NCBI GenBank assembly: GCA_030549335.1
Contig: JAUKPH010000017.1
Location: 15,043,501-15,107,500, forward strand
Length of the DNA stretch: 64,000 bases
DNA from: Pontederia crassipes
Lineage: Eukaryota > Streptophyta > Magnoliopsida > Commelinales > Pontederiaceae
Reading direction: 5' to 3'
The translations under genes were made by a program, and so were the position numbers. This document shows, in pieces, positions 35,360-47,843 of this stretch. Below the pieces are notes generated by a model, which worked only from the letters and a program-made list of their open reading frames with translations, had not been told where the DNA came from and searched no databases. Position 1 is the first letter of the stretch, and the number at the start of each line of letters is the position of its first letter.

Positions 35360-37900
35360 CGATACCAACTTTAACAAGTTCAAAAGCATTCCCTTGCCAC
35401 TTATCAATTAGATATTTCTGAAGAAACATTATCAACACTTTTACTTTGTCAATGACAACTAATGTCGATCAAATTAAACTTCAATCAAGTGAAAGCATAT
35501 TACATATGTCTTTAAGAATAACTAATTTGATTACTACAACAACTCGATTATTAAAACAACAAAAGACATCTAACAACTATAGTATCATGTGTTATCCAAC
35601 ATCATCATGAGTGCCAAATCATTCTAGATACCATATGATCAATTACCTATAAGATCCAAATGTAAGGGGCAATTATCACATGAACTTTTACATTTAGTGT
35701 GGATGACAATAATAATGAACATGAACTTTATATTAAAATAAATTATGCATAATCAATGTATGATAATCATATATAGTTTGCTCATTTCAAATATCAATCT
35801 TAATGATGTTTAATAATCAATATCAATGCAATTAATATGACTAACTTTAGTTTGTCAATCAATATGATATTTTATTTTTCTTTTAATGCGATGGTTTGAG
35901 TCAATAACAATATTGATAGTATAACTTTTTGATATGTTGCATTACATATTTAAATATGACTCCATTCACCTTGATATTTGTTGTACTAAGAAGAGCTCTT
36001 CAATTAATTTTGAAAATGCCAATGTACTTTCACATACAATGGTCAATTGTGGATCACCTCAAAGTTGTCAAGTTCAAGTTTTTACCTAAACTTATTTTAG
36101 GGAGGTTGAATCGAATCGTAAACTTGATATGCAAATATGAAGTTTAAATATAATATTAATTTAATGATACTAATTTTTAAATTCACATCAAATATCGTGG
36201 TAAATATTAAAAAAACTATAACAACATGAATAATTAATGAATTAAAAATTACATATTATAAACTCATAAAAGTTTCATTTTAATACTTTCTAAGGTCGTA
36301 ATGTTGTAAAGTATATTAGATTTATATAGTATATCTTTTATTAAAACTTTTGGGCTGAAATCTTCACATTTTTTTAATGTTTTAACTGATATTACTTTAT
36401 TATCCTCATTCTTGTCGGAATAATTGACATACCATTCTAAATATTTGGATATTACAATATATCTATTCAACATATTATTTAATTTTAAGTATTATGGGTC
36501 AAAGAATGAAATAGTATAAATCTTTATTATAAATAAATATTAAATATACCATTTATTATAATGTTCTATTATTAAAACTATTGTTTTCTATCATATTTTA
36601 ACTTATTGTATTATATTATTTTAAATAGTAATATGATTATAAAATAGTGAAAAATGTCAATCAAACAATAAAAAGATAAGAAAATGGAAGATAAAAGTAA
36701 AAAAGAAAAATGATGTGGATAATGGGTTTTGAAAAATGATCCCTCTGCCCAACAATACTACGCCCAATAATGCCGTTCATATTAGCACGTGTCATAGAAG
36801 TGGCAAGGTCATCAATTGATGTATGTGATTCAACATCTTCGTCCAATTCTAAGGAATTAAAATGCATCGAGTCCGTGTGAATCTAGAAATTTATTGTTGG
36901 GAATCTTACTTGTCATTACTAGGCACACGACATGTAATGACCTTGTCAAATTAGTTAGACTCAATGGTGGATCGACTTTCAACCTGTGAACAATTCGGAT
37001 AACCATTAGAGCTGCGCAAATTGGATTGTTGGCTCTACTTCCCAAACACCAGGGACTAACTATAAAAAATAAATGCATTCAAATCTAATTTCACCTCAAG
37101 TTGTGAGTTTAGGCCGGATTAACTTATTTTTCTATTCTAAAAATGTAAAATTGCCAATTTTAAGTATTAAAATACAATTTTGACAATCTTGAATCAAGTT
37201 ATGCTAAATGTCATTTTTTAAAAGTAGTACGCCTTTTTAGTAGAAGTTTTTTCTCGTTGCATAAGGGGAATAAGGTATGTATAATAAAATCACTTGTATT
37301 ATCTCCTCATCTTTGTGACATAATCATTGCAATATAATATAATGAAATAAACATAATATGATACAATGTTCTCAATTATAGTCCTCATTTTTTATTTACA
37401 ATGTTCTCAATTATAGTCCTCAATTTTTCAAATTTTTATTTGATTAATCTATTTATTACCTTTGTCCATCAATTAATATATTCAACAATAAAAAATTAAT
37501 ATAATCAACATTGGCTGAGTTGAGGGTCAATGCTAGTTTTCATGAAATGGTGATGGATCCAATTGACATCAACCAGGTAATTGGAAATCTAAGCCGAGTG
37601 TCGATCATATTCGGGCCGAATTGTGAAAAACTCGAGTCAAGTCGGGTGTCGATTTACAAATTCCACTTAGACTTGAGTCATGTGTTCTGATTGTATCCTA
37701 CTAAACTCGAGTCGGGGCTGGGTTTTAAGTAATTTTTAGCAACCTAATTTTAAATCTAGTCCTTTGTCTATTATGAATTTAATACTCATGGATATATCAA
37801 AAGAATCCATATCCTTTCTTTTGTAGTCAAATTAATTTTCTTCTTTCCTCTTCAATTTTTGTGGGTCTTGCTCTGGTGTTGTGGCAGCATTGTGCATAAG
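35360..37900 (-). repeat. Old long direct repeat, right copy (possible LTR)
   Basis: Partner of 32620-34560, longer by an apparent insertion at about 36130-37100. Just left of it, CTTAGGCTTCGATACCAAC resembles the complement of a tRNA-Met primer-binding site (TGGTATCAGAGC), as at the Copia element at 48340. This would make the pair LTRs of a minus-strand element whose interior (34560-35360) has no genes left. Confidence 0.35.
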
Positions 37901-38232
37901 GCAGAGAGGAACCTGAATTGCATGAAAATTATTGTCACGCATTGAATTAATATCTTTTAAGAACTATATAATGCGTTTTCGCAATTATTGATGTTTACTT
38001 TTTAATTATATTTGTTATCATGATCAAAATTAAAATAATCAATATGTAAGTAGCACCTTCGGTAATATGTAATTGTTAAGTGGCAATGGGATATCTTTGG
38101 AACCTTAACCATAAACAATTAAGGATTGTATATAACTCTCCTGAATACCGAAGGTGGATTATAAAAAAAATCCCATATGCATAAACAAGAGAAAGATATA
38201 AATTTTTTTTCCCACGAAGGAAACGAGCCCTC
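37901..38232. other. Upstream region of the receptor kinase gene
   Basis: AT-rich sequence with no ORF. It should include the distal promoter of the kinase gene, but no specific element is identifiable by eye. Confidence 0.4.
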
Positions 38233-38272
38233 GTGCACACTCTTCTGTTCCAGGTCTCTTGCACTTTACCTA

Positions 38273-38280
38273 CTATAAAC
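38273..38280 (+). promoter_or_regulatory. Probable TATA box of the RGI-like kinase gene
   Basis: CTATAAAC lies 87 bp upstream of the start codon. A start of transcription about 30 bp downstream would give a leader of roughly 55 nt rich in CT, typical of plant genes. It would exclude the ATG at 38287 but include the one at 38352. Confidence 0.45.
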
Positions 38281-38351
38281 AAAAACATGGGGCTTCCCAC
38301 CCTGCAATCCCAACACACTGCACCTCTGTCCTCCTCCTCGTCCTTCCCTCC

Positions 38352-38423
38352 ATGCACCGATGCCTTCAGACACACACAATTCTTTGCCTCTTATACGACA
38401 ACTACTACTACTCCACACCTTGA
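38352..38423 (+). other. Upstream ORF overlapping the kinase start codon
   Basis: ATG at 38352 opens a 23-codon ORF that ends with TGA at 38421-38423. It begins 8 nt before the main ATG (38360) and in another frame. Overlapping uORFs usually lower translation of the main ORF unless bypassed by leaky scanning. Confidence 0.5.
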
Positions 38424-41400
38424 CCTCTTGTTTCTTCTCCTGCTGCCTCTGCATTGATCAGCAAGGCCGAGCTCTCCTCTCATGGAAGCAGACCCTCAAT
38501 AGTTCCGGTGACGCCCTGCGGTCATGGAACTCTTCGGACGCCACTCCATGCAGATGGTTCGGGGTCACCTGCAACTCGAACTTGGAGGTCGTCGGCCTCA
38601 GCCTGAATTCCGTCGACCTGCACGGCCGACTGCCGTCCAACTTTCAGCCGCTCACGTCCCTGAAGACCCTCGTCCTCTCGGCCGCCAACATCACCGGCCC
38701 CATCCCGCCGGAGTTCGGCGACCATAGGCAGCTGGTCCTCCTCGACCTGAGCAAGAACCAAATCACCGGAGAGATGCCGGCGGAGCTCTGCGGGCTGACC
38801 AGCCTCGAGTCCCTGGCTCTGAACTCCAACTTCCTCCAGGGCGCCATTCCTGATGACATCGGGAACCTGTCGAGCCTCACTCATCTGATGCTCTACGACA
38901 ATGACCTGAGCGGGGAGGTTCCCCGGAGCATCGGGAGGCTGCGCAAGCTCGAGGTCTTCCGCGCCGGAGGGAACCAAAACCTCAAGGGCTCGATACCTCC
39001 GGAGATTGGGTACTGCAGCAACTTGGTCATGCTGGGTCTGGCCGAGACCAGCATATCGGGAAGCATCCCGTCCACAATCGGATTGCTCAAGAAGATACAG
39101 ACAATCGCAATCTACACCGCCATGCTCTCGGGTCCCATCCCGGAATCCATTGGCAATTGCACGGAGCTAACAAATCTGTATCTGTATCAGAATTCTCTGT
39201 CCGGCTCCATTCCGGCAGAACTCGGTGAACTCCAAAAGCTTCAGAATTTGCTGCTTTGGCAGAACGACTTGGTTGGTCCTATCCCTCCTGAGCTGGGGAA
39301 GTGTAGTGAACTAGTCTTGGTGGACTTGTCACTGAATCTTCTCACAGGAAACATTCCGGCGAGCTTCGGGAATCTGTCGAACCTCGAACAACTTCAGCTG
39401 AGTACCAATCAGTTGTCGGGCGTGATACAACCGGAGCTTTCCAATTGTGGTGCGCTGACCGATCTGGAAGTCGACAACAACGGTCTCACTGGCGAGATCT
39501 CAATTGATTTCCAGAAGTTGGAGAATCTCACCCTGTTCTATGCGTGGCAGAACAGGCTGACAGGAAGTATCCCAGCAAGTTTAGCCCACTGCAGCAGTTT
39601 GCAGTCAGTGGATCTCTCCTACAACAACTTGACTGGGCAAATACCGAAGGAGCTATTTGGGCTGCAGAATCTCACTAAGCTGCTGGTCTTGTCGAATGAA
39701 CTGTCAGGATTCGTGCCGCCCGACATCGGCAACTGTACGAACCTTTTCCGTCTCCGGTTGAACGAAAACAGGCTCTCGGGCGCCATTCCGGCAGAGATCG
39801 GCAACTTGAAGTACTTGAACTTTCTTGACATGAGCAATAATAGGTTCGAAGGCCCGATTCCTCCATCGATATCGGGATGCCACACTCTTGAATTCCTCGA
39901 CCTCCATTCCAATGCTCTGGTTGGAGGCTTGCCGGAATCCTTGCCGAAGGCCTTACAGTTCATAGATGTCTCTGACAATATGCTCAGTGGAATGCTGACT
40001 CCCAGTCTCGGCTCATTGCCGGAGCTGACAAAACTGAACATAAGAAAGAACAGGCTCACTGGTAGTATCTCAAGGGAGCTTGGTTCATGCAAGAAGCTAC
40101 AACTTCTTGACCTCAGCTATAATTCCTTCTCCGGCGAAATACCCGACGAATTCGGCCAACTTCCGGCTCTGGAAATCTCACTGAATCTCAGTTGCAATCA
40201 TCTCACAGGTGGGATCCCCATGGAATTCTCCAATCTCGGCAAGCTGGGATGCCTCGACATCTCCTATAACGAGCTCACTGGCAACCTTGACGCACTTGCC
40301 GGCCTCCAGAACCTGATCACCCTCAACATCTCTTTCAATTCTTTCTCTGGCGCATTGCCGGACACTCCATTCTTCAGAAAGCTCCCGCTCCACGACCTTG
40401 CCGGGAACCGTGGTCTGTACATCGCCGGCGGTTATGCGGCCGACAAAAGCGGATCGGGCAGACAGACCGTCTCTGCTTTGAAGCTGGCAATGTCGGTGCT
40501 CATATGTGTGGGCACATTGTTGCTTCTCTTTGGTGCGTACGTGCTTGTCCGTGTCCGCGTTGGTCGCCGAGAGCACACCGACGACGCGTGGGAGATCACG
40601 CTCTATCAGAAGCTCGACTTCTCGGTGAACGAAATCGTGAAGGAGCTAACGTCGGCCAACGTGATCGGTACCGGAAGTTCTGGCGTCGTGTACAAGGTCG
40701 GAATTCCCAACGGCGAGACGCTGGCCATCAAGAAGATGTGGTCGACCGACGAGGCCGGAGCGTTCAGGAACGAGATCGCGGCACTTGGAACAATACGGCA
40801 CCGCAACATCGTCAGGCTACTTGGCTGGGGCGCGAACAGGAGCACAAAGCTGCTGTTCTATAATTATCTGCCAAACGGCAACCTGAGCGGATTCCTTCAC
40901 CGGAGCGGGAAGGTGGCGGCACAGTGGGACACGAGGTACCAAATCATCGTGGGCGTCGCGCACGCGGTCTCCTACCTGCACCACGGTTGCGTGCCGGCGA
41001 TTCTGCATGGAGACGTAAAGACCATGAACGTGCTGCTGGGGCCAAGATTTGAACCTTATTTGGCGGACTTTGGCCTTGCGAGGGTCATGGGCGGGGCAAA
41101 GTCTGGTGGCAGCGGCGCGCCCAAGTTGGAGGCCAAAGCTTCTCCTCATATCGCTGGCTCCTATGGATACATTGCTCCAGGTATAATTCAAACTCTGCTA
41201 CACGATTAACTTTCCCACTATTGGATTCAAGAATTTGTAGTCAGATTCATAGAGAAGTAAATTGGCCACAGTAGGAGGACTTAATTTGGTGCTGTGTTCT
41301 TGCAGTTATAGTTTCAGTAAGTAGTATCAGAATATGTTGATGAAGCTGATGACTGAGTTTTATGTGGAACAGAATATGCTTCAATGCAGAGAATCACTGA

Positions 41401-41827
41401 AAAGAGTGATGTCTACAGCTACGGTGTTGTGCTGCTTGAGGTCCTCACAGGAAGGCACCCCTTGGACCCGTCGATCCCCGGCGGGGCATATTTGGTTCAA
41501 TGGGTTCGCGAGCACTTGCAGAGCAAGCGCGATCCCGTCGAGCTCCTCGATTCGAGGTTGCAAGGCAGCGCCGATCATCAGATGGAAGAGATGCTTCAGG
41601 CAATAGCAATATCTCTACTCTGCATTAGTCCTCGCGCCAACGACCGGCCTACCATGATGGATGTCGTAGCCATGCTTACGGAAATCAGGCAGCCGGCAGC
41701 CGAGGCGAAGAAGGAATTAGCACCATCTGATGCTTCTCCTGTTGGTGCTGCAGCTTCCCCGGCCCATAATCTGAACCTGAATGACTCTTCAAACTGCTCA
41801 TTTGAATTGTCAGATTACTCTTGCTGA
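38360..41827 (+). CDS. RGI3: LRR receptor-like kinase, RGI/RGFR type (LRR subfamily XI)
   Basis: Plasma-membrane receptor kinase. Closest in memory is Arabidopsis At4g26540 (RGI3), one of the receptors for root meristem growth factor peptides; a related RGI or SKM paralogue is possible. Exons 38360-41180 and 41373-41827 give 1091 aa; the intron splits the Glu codon of the APE motif (Ala939-Pro940-Glu941). Signal peptide about 1-31; LRRNT with CRWFGVTC about 64-71; about 20 or more LRRs to about residue 675; transmembrane helix about 707-730; kinase from about 765. G-loop GTGSSGVVY about 770, lysine in AIKKMW about 790, HGD at 883-885 in place of HRD (a non-RD kinase, as in relatives), DFG from 903. 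The tail ends SNCSFELSDYSC, like the family's SNCSFA.SDES. The 5' half is GC-rich. The start is the first Met with a signal peptide. Confidence 0.92.
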
Positions 41828-43815
41828 AGTTTGGTTGATGTTTATCGCATCTCTAGCTTTTCTTGGCCCTTGTAAATTATTATGGTTAAAAGACAAAAAG
41901 ATGGGACTGCAACTTTTCCGATTCTTGACATGCATCAAAAGGAAGTGAAAGCTTGGAGCTTCTTCCCTCTCAAAATGTAATTCTAGAACAGGATTAAGGG
42001 AGATAAGAGGATGGTAATAAAATGTCGAGATGTGATGCAAAGATTAGGCTGTCAAGACTTGAAAATTGTATCAACTATCTACAGGAAAACAGCAACCACA
42101 TCAAGTGAACTTTGCATCCAGAACTAGTGTGCCTTCTCTCTGTGCCTTCCATCAACTTGGTGCATGAAGTCTGATTGTTCTGCATCCTTCAATTCATCTC
42201 CCAATACCTGACTTTTCTAATCTTTTTTGAACACATGGCCTCAATCATCGGACGCATAAGAGACACCTAAAACAATTTGGTACAACAACGGAGTGCTGTG
42301 TGCTCTTCTTCCATGTATTCTTTCCGGAGCAATAAGACAGCAAGAAGAGAACAGGAAAGTGAACAAGTGATCACAGTGAGAAGGAATGGAAGGGGATGAC
42401 TGATGAGGTACGGGGGAGAGAGAGAGAGAGAGAGGGACGTCGCAAATGGAGAAGAAGAAAAGTGGAGGCGAGCAACATGCGAGTCGTCGCCATCGCGTCG
42501 TGGTTGCATGAGTCGCCCATTCGGCCCCGGCCCGCCGTGTCATCTTCCCCTTGGCGACTGCTGCGGAAGTGGAATCTTCGGACGCCTCCTTTGAATATGT
42601 ACGTGCGCCCCGGCGGGCGAGACACCGATTTCCCTGCTGCTATCGCCCCTCGTGGTTGCTGATGGCTTCTCCCAATGATTGAAGAGAAAGAAAAAGGCAA
42701 AGTGGACTGGAAATTTTGTCGCCCTTCGCCATGTTCGTGAGCTGTCCAGCTACTGTTCGAAGATAACAATGCTTGATCACTACTAAATCGATCTTGTTTT
42801 TTTCTTTCACGTCAGATTGATTCTTATTTCGATCTCGTTCTCACTTTTGTATGTTTCTTTTTGTACTTGCTTCAGTAGGCTTAGATGTCTTTTTTGCAAC
42901 ACACAAAAATCAGAGATGTGAGTGAGCACAGAGCACTGGCTGCTTCATAGACTTCCCAATTGGATTTGGCTTCTGGTAGTGTTCATGATCCTGACGTAAA
43001 GTTTCAGGAAATGCCTGGATGAGGGCTTGACCAACCTGCGTGAGAGTTGTTGCAAATAAACCATCCAAGCCGACCTCGGAATCCAGTCGGGTTGGTCTGG
43101 ACGGACCTGCCTGAAGTATCGTTTGCTCCGGTTTCCGGCGATCACCTCCTTTGCTCCAAGTTGTAGTTAAACCTTAACAATGCTTTGTTACGTCTGGTAT
43201 TCACTGAAGGTCTGGATGATCTAATAAAAAAAATAACTCGAATTAATAATGATTAGCACAATCGGATAGAGAAATTGTGTACTGGGTAAGATTCTATTTC
43301 ATAACGTTAATCGGATGATAATAACTCTAGACATCGATGAGTTTCATCTGAAAAAAATAACGCAAATAGACATCTAATTTAGTTTGAACATCTGTCTTTT
43401 CTTCGAAATAAGTCACGATTGATAATAAATTAAGGGTATGTTTGACTTAGGTGATACAAAATAATTGATAAGTTGAAATATTGATAGGTATTTTATTAGT
43501 TGAAACTTATTTTTTTAAAATAAACGGTTACATATTTAAATAAAACTATTTATATTAATAATAATTAGTTAGTTATGATACAATTAATTGAGCCCTCCCA
43601 GTATTTATTTTTTCTATCTTATAAGTAGATTTGATATCTTCTTATCAATCATTTTTTAAAGTTACCAAAAATTGAAATTTTAACAAACAAAGCTTGCCCA
43701 AACAGACCTGGAAGATTTATTTAAAGATTTAGAAGTTATGACTTCAAATTTTACTAATGGAACTTGCCTCTTTATTTTTAGTGTTTATTGTCTTTAAATT
43801 AGAGCCATGAGTCTC
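41828..43815. other. Kinase 3' flank and intergenic DNA
   Basis: Probable 3' UTR for the first few hundred bases. A (GA)n run lies at about 42413-42435 within a GC-richer stretch (42400-42670) that is open in several frames on both strands, none with a recognised domain. About 43435-43710 has TGTTTG-type ends (GGGTATGTTTGAC and CCCAAACAGACC) suggestive of a decayed MITE, but without a target duplication. Confidence 0.4.
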
Positions 43816-43960
<145 letters not shown>

Positions 43961-45266
43961 GTATAACATATTTTCTCATTTTCTTGTCCAAATTAATACA
44001 TCACTTTCCTGGATATCTAAGAATAGACTTGTTTTCATGTGCCTGGGATATCCTTATGCATGGAACTGAGTATTAGGTAAGGGACTTAAATGGGCTGCAC
44101 AAATGGAGTGGGCCTACAAATGTTATTATGGGTGGGTTCAATTCCTCCCATGAAAATTTTAAATATATCTACCTAAAAATGATGTCGTATGTTAATATGA
44201 GTTTAGTAAGAAAGTTTAATCATTCGACTTTTTATAAATACTATTTGAATTAGGTATCTCAAAGAATTGATTCAATTTTTTGAAAAATATATATATTAAT
44301 AACATCTTCCATAACTAATTTATCTTCTTAACTTTTATATTTCAAAATTCTCCTCCTCTTGTTTTTTTTTTCTTTCAAGTCGTGGCTCGTTGTTACCCTT
44401 TCTTATTCAATTCTTTAAAATGCTAATATTTCAAAACTCTTCTCCCGTTCTTATAAAAATAGAAAAAAAATGGATCAAAAGATAGAATACAAACAGTGGA
44501 TCCTAAACTTCTTGTGTATTAATAACTTTCTAAGCTTTTTTTTTTGGATATAGTTAATAGTTTTCATGATCTAAAATATAGATCTTGTTAACATCTTTAG
44601 CATGAAATATAAGCACTGTGTTGCTACGGGAGATTTGTGGACAACATTATAAAATAAATTACGAAAACAAATGAAATAATTTTCTTAAAAATATGTTGAA
44701 CTCAAAAATAGAATATATAAATTGAAAGGCAGCACTTGTGAGATGCTTCAATTTATCAACTTTTAAACTATATTTAATACTTTTAATTCTTTAAATTGGT
44801 GACATTATGAAAATTCAATTAAGAATTCATTTGCATTCGTTGGCTTCTGGGCCTTCAAAAACTATTATGATATTCCTTAATTCGATATTCATGTGCAGCT
44901 CTTCTATTTCCTTGGTCCTGAAGAGGTCTCCATAGAAGTAAGATAATCAAATCCGATAAACTTAAAAAATAAAATTAAAATATCATCTAAAACGTTGAAG
45001 AGTGAGAAAGTGAGATGATTAAAGACGCAATTAAGAACACGGGCATAATGACCCTTTGATTCCTAAATTAAAAAATCTCGAGTTTACATCATAATAAATA
45101 AAATAAAATACAAAATCAAAGTGAGATTTACTCAGGAACCACATTAGATATAATCAATTATATTTTATAGGATTTAAGTAATATAAAACCTAAAGTTGTA
45201 TAATCAATTATATTTTTTAAGATTTAAGTAATATGAAATCAAAAGTTGTATAATCAATATACATTC
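43961..45266. other. AT-rich intergenic DNA with a short tandem repeat at its right end
   Basis: No gene seen. At 45148-45266 two 50-bp units (TATAATCAATTATATTTT.TA.GATTTAAGTAATAT.AAA.C.AAAGTTG) and part of a third lie next to the Copia insertion point. Confidence 0.55.
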
Positions 45267-46160
45267 TATAGGATCGAAAGCACTAAGACGGGGGATGAAT
45301 TGTTACATAAAAATTATAACAAAAAATTGTAAAAGTCAATTTTTAAAAAATATGATTACAAGCAAATAAAAAGTAAGTAAGAAGGATCAAAACTCAAGAA
45401 AACGTAATATGTTGACAAGGTTTGATCCAATTTCTTGGCCTACGTCCTCACTCTGACTTTTCGACATTGAGATCATCGGAGATTCACTAATTTTCTCTTT
45501 TTCTTATAGGAAGAGAATAATCCTTTCTACACCACAATGCTTTTTTCTTTACTCAAGAGGCAAATCACACATATTCTTACAAGGAGCTCTCAAACTCACT
45601 AAATAAGAACACAAGAATTTTCTCCAATTCTTTCTAAAATTCTTTGGATTTGAAATAGGTTATGGGGTAATTTTCTTTACTTAGATGGTCTTTTTTCAAT
45701 CTTTTGAATTTTTTTTATAGGCTTCTCTTGAGAATATGACCGTTGTAAAACTTTTTAAAAGAGTTGTGCTGCCACTTCTGAAGCGTGATTTCGAGCGTCC
45801 ATTTTGCACAGGAACTAGCCATTGTGTCTTTTTGTCATATGCTCAGTGGTCATCCGTTATAGTATCGGGCGTCTGTTTTGTATAAAAATAGCCATTGTTG
45901 CTTGTCCTTTCTACGTAGTCGTCCGTTGGTGATAGTCCATAAAGGATTAGTCCTTACCTTTGTTGTCCAAAATGGTCATCCGGAACTGTTTCGATCTTCG
46001 ATTTTAAAAATGTCTGAGCTTTCTATAAGTAGCGCTCATTCTGGTAGCTACTTTGGTCATCCGTTGTTGTATATTCTTTCATTTGTCGCCCAGGATGGTC
46101 GACTGAAAGTGATTAATAACATCTATATGTACTAATAACACATTTTAATTTGAAAGTGCA

Positions 46161-46346
46161 TTAGATTTGTTTACCTTTAAGACATAAGTCACAAACATTA
46201 TTTTTTTCAAATTTAATTTTGTGCAAACCTCTAACTAATTCATGACTTGAAAGTTTATTTAACAATTTAAAATTCACATGTCCTAATCTTCTATGCCAAA
46301 AGTTTATATCATCATGCATAACACTAAGACATTTTTCATTTTTCAA
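46161..46346 (-). pseudogene. Copia GAG-pre-integrase domain remnant
   Basis: DDINFWHRRLGHVNFKLLNKL and CDLCLKGKQ match the HxxxH..CxxC pre-integrase zinc-binding domain (H in WHRRLGH, cysteines in CDLC). The catalytic integrase core that should follow is missing, because the deletion joins this point to the left LTR. Confidence 0.8.
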
Positions 46347-46435
46347 ATTTTCAAAATCAGTTTTATAAACATTATTTATTTAAAACCCATATGCAGAACC
46401 TCCTTGTTTTCATCTAAAATCAAGCATTTATCTTT

Positions 46436-46900
46436 TCAAAATTTAATTAAATAGTTCTTATTCCATAATTGACTTATGCTAATTAAATTATATTTTAAGT
46501 TTTCATCTAGCCAAACATTCTCTAAGTACACTTTATCATTCTTATCAACATTACATATACCAATCATTCTTTCTTTGCTATTATCTCCAAAGGTAAATTT
46601 TCCTTCATTTTTCTTTTCTAAGATAAAGAAATTTGATGGATCACGAATCATATGTCTTGAGCATTTACTATCCAAATATCATTTATCTTCATTGTCCTTT
46701 GGAGCTCCCTACAAGAAAGACATTAAGATTCTCATCCTTTTAGTACCCAAATTTGCTTGGGTCCATTTTAGTTAGAGATGGTCATTTTGGGGATCCAAAT
46801 CTTCTTCATATCACTATTTATCCATTTTCTAGTTTTACATTCATAAGAATAATGTCCTTAAGAGCCACAATGAAAGCAAGTGATATGTAATTTTTCATAA
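46436..46900 (-). pseudogene. Copia zinc-knuckle and protease region remnant
   Basis: At about 46880-46835 the minus strand reads CFHCGS-stop-GHYSYEC, a CX2CX4HX4C knuckle with a nonsense codon. Then about 46675-46436 reads MDSKCSRHMIRDPSNFF, FTFGDNSKERMIGIC and LKYNLISISQL, the Copia protease-region block. The active-site DSG is DSK here, and frameshifts separate the pieces. Confidence 0.75.
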
Positions 46901-46916
46901 TAATTTTTATGATGAT

Positions 46917-47366
46917 TTAACAAATAGAATCCATTTTAGTATGAAAAGAGTTAAAACCAAGTCCATTTTTATTAAAAGGTCTTCTTTGTGTTGATAGTAT
47001 TGCATTTAGCATTTTTTCACAATTTACAAATTTTTCAAGTTCACCTTTTAAAACATGATTTTCAATTTTCAAATATTCAATACTACAAGTTTGTTTTTCA
47101 CAAGATAATTTCAAAGTATTTTTCATTTTCAAAACTTCAATCATAAATTCTAAGCTACAGTTCTCATCGTCTAGTAAGTTACAATTTTCACATACTTTGA
47201 AATCACGTTCAATTTTCAACTTTTCAAATTCTACTTTCAAACCATCATATTTCTTTTTAAGGCATATATATTTATTTATAAGAATCTTAAACTCGCCACG
47301 CATATCAAAAGACTCACTATCACTAGATTCGGATGATTTAGATAATACCTCATGGCTATTTGCCAA
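46917..47366 (-). pseudogene. Copia Gag central coiled-coil remnant
   Basis: An open frame of 149 codons rich in Lys, Glu, Leu and Cys. It follows the SSESSDSESFDMRGEFKIL linker and includes a long CEN..LDDENCSLE coiled-coil-like region typical of the Gag spacer in large plant Copia elements. Confidence 0.6.
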
Positions 47367-47528
47367 TAGACATGTGTATGCTTCTTTATCATCATTTGAG
47401 GAGGTGTTGGAGTTATTCTCTTCATCTTCACTTCTGTCCCAATTGACTTGAAAAGCTTTCTTTTTCTTCTTTGAATTTTTTCCCTCATTTTCTTTCTAAG
47501 CTAGATTTGAACGCTCATTTTTATAGTA

Positions 47529-47843
47529 TCAAACCTTCTTACATTCAAAGTAAGTTACTAGGTTTTTATTTGTTGATAATCTTCTTTTGGAGAAACCGTT
47601 CTTCTTCTTTTGCTTGACAAACATAAAATATTTGTCAAGCTTCTTAGAGTGCAAAACTAACTTCTTTTCATCTAGATCTTCATCTTCTTCACTCGTTTCA
47701 CCTTCACCCATCAATGTCTTCTTTTTGAAAGCACTTGTCTTTTCATCTTCCTTGATTTCAATCTCATAAGTTAAGATAAATCCTATAAGATCATCAAAAT
47801 CTAACTTATTTAAGTCATTTTCTTTAATCACGATTCTCTTCAT
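47529..47843 (-). pseudogene. Copia Gag (UBN2-type) C-terminal remnant
   Basis: KENDLNKLDFDDLIGFILTYE is the usual L..L..DELIGSL..YE segment at the end of the UBN2 Gag domain. An acidic linker and KKLDKYFMFVKQKKK follow. The upstream part of Gag (about 47850-48340, minus) is still detectable but frameshifted. Confidence 0.65.

Noticed and set aside
38522..40863. Several 60-157-codon ORFs on the opposite strand or other frames of the kinase
   Set aside because: They are shadows of a GC-rich LRR coding exon; the repeated LRR codons generate them.
42241..42769. Overlapping ORFs of 60-132 codons on both strands
   Set aside because: GC-richer sequence with a (GA)n tract; no domain, no splice model and no homologue recalled.
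43435..43710. Possible Tourist MITE with TGTTTG ends
   Set aside because: The ends match weakly and no TAA/TTA target duplication is present.
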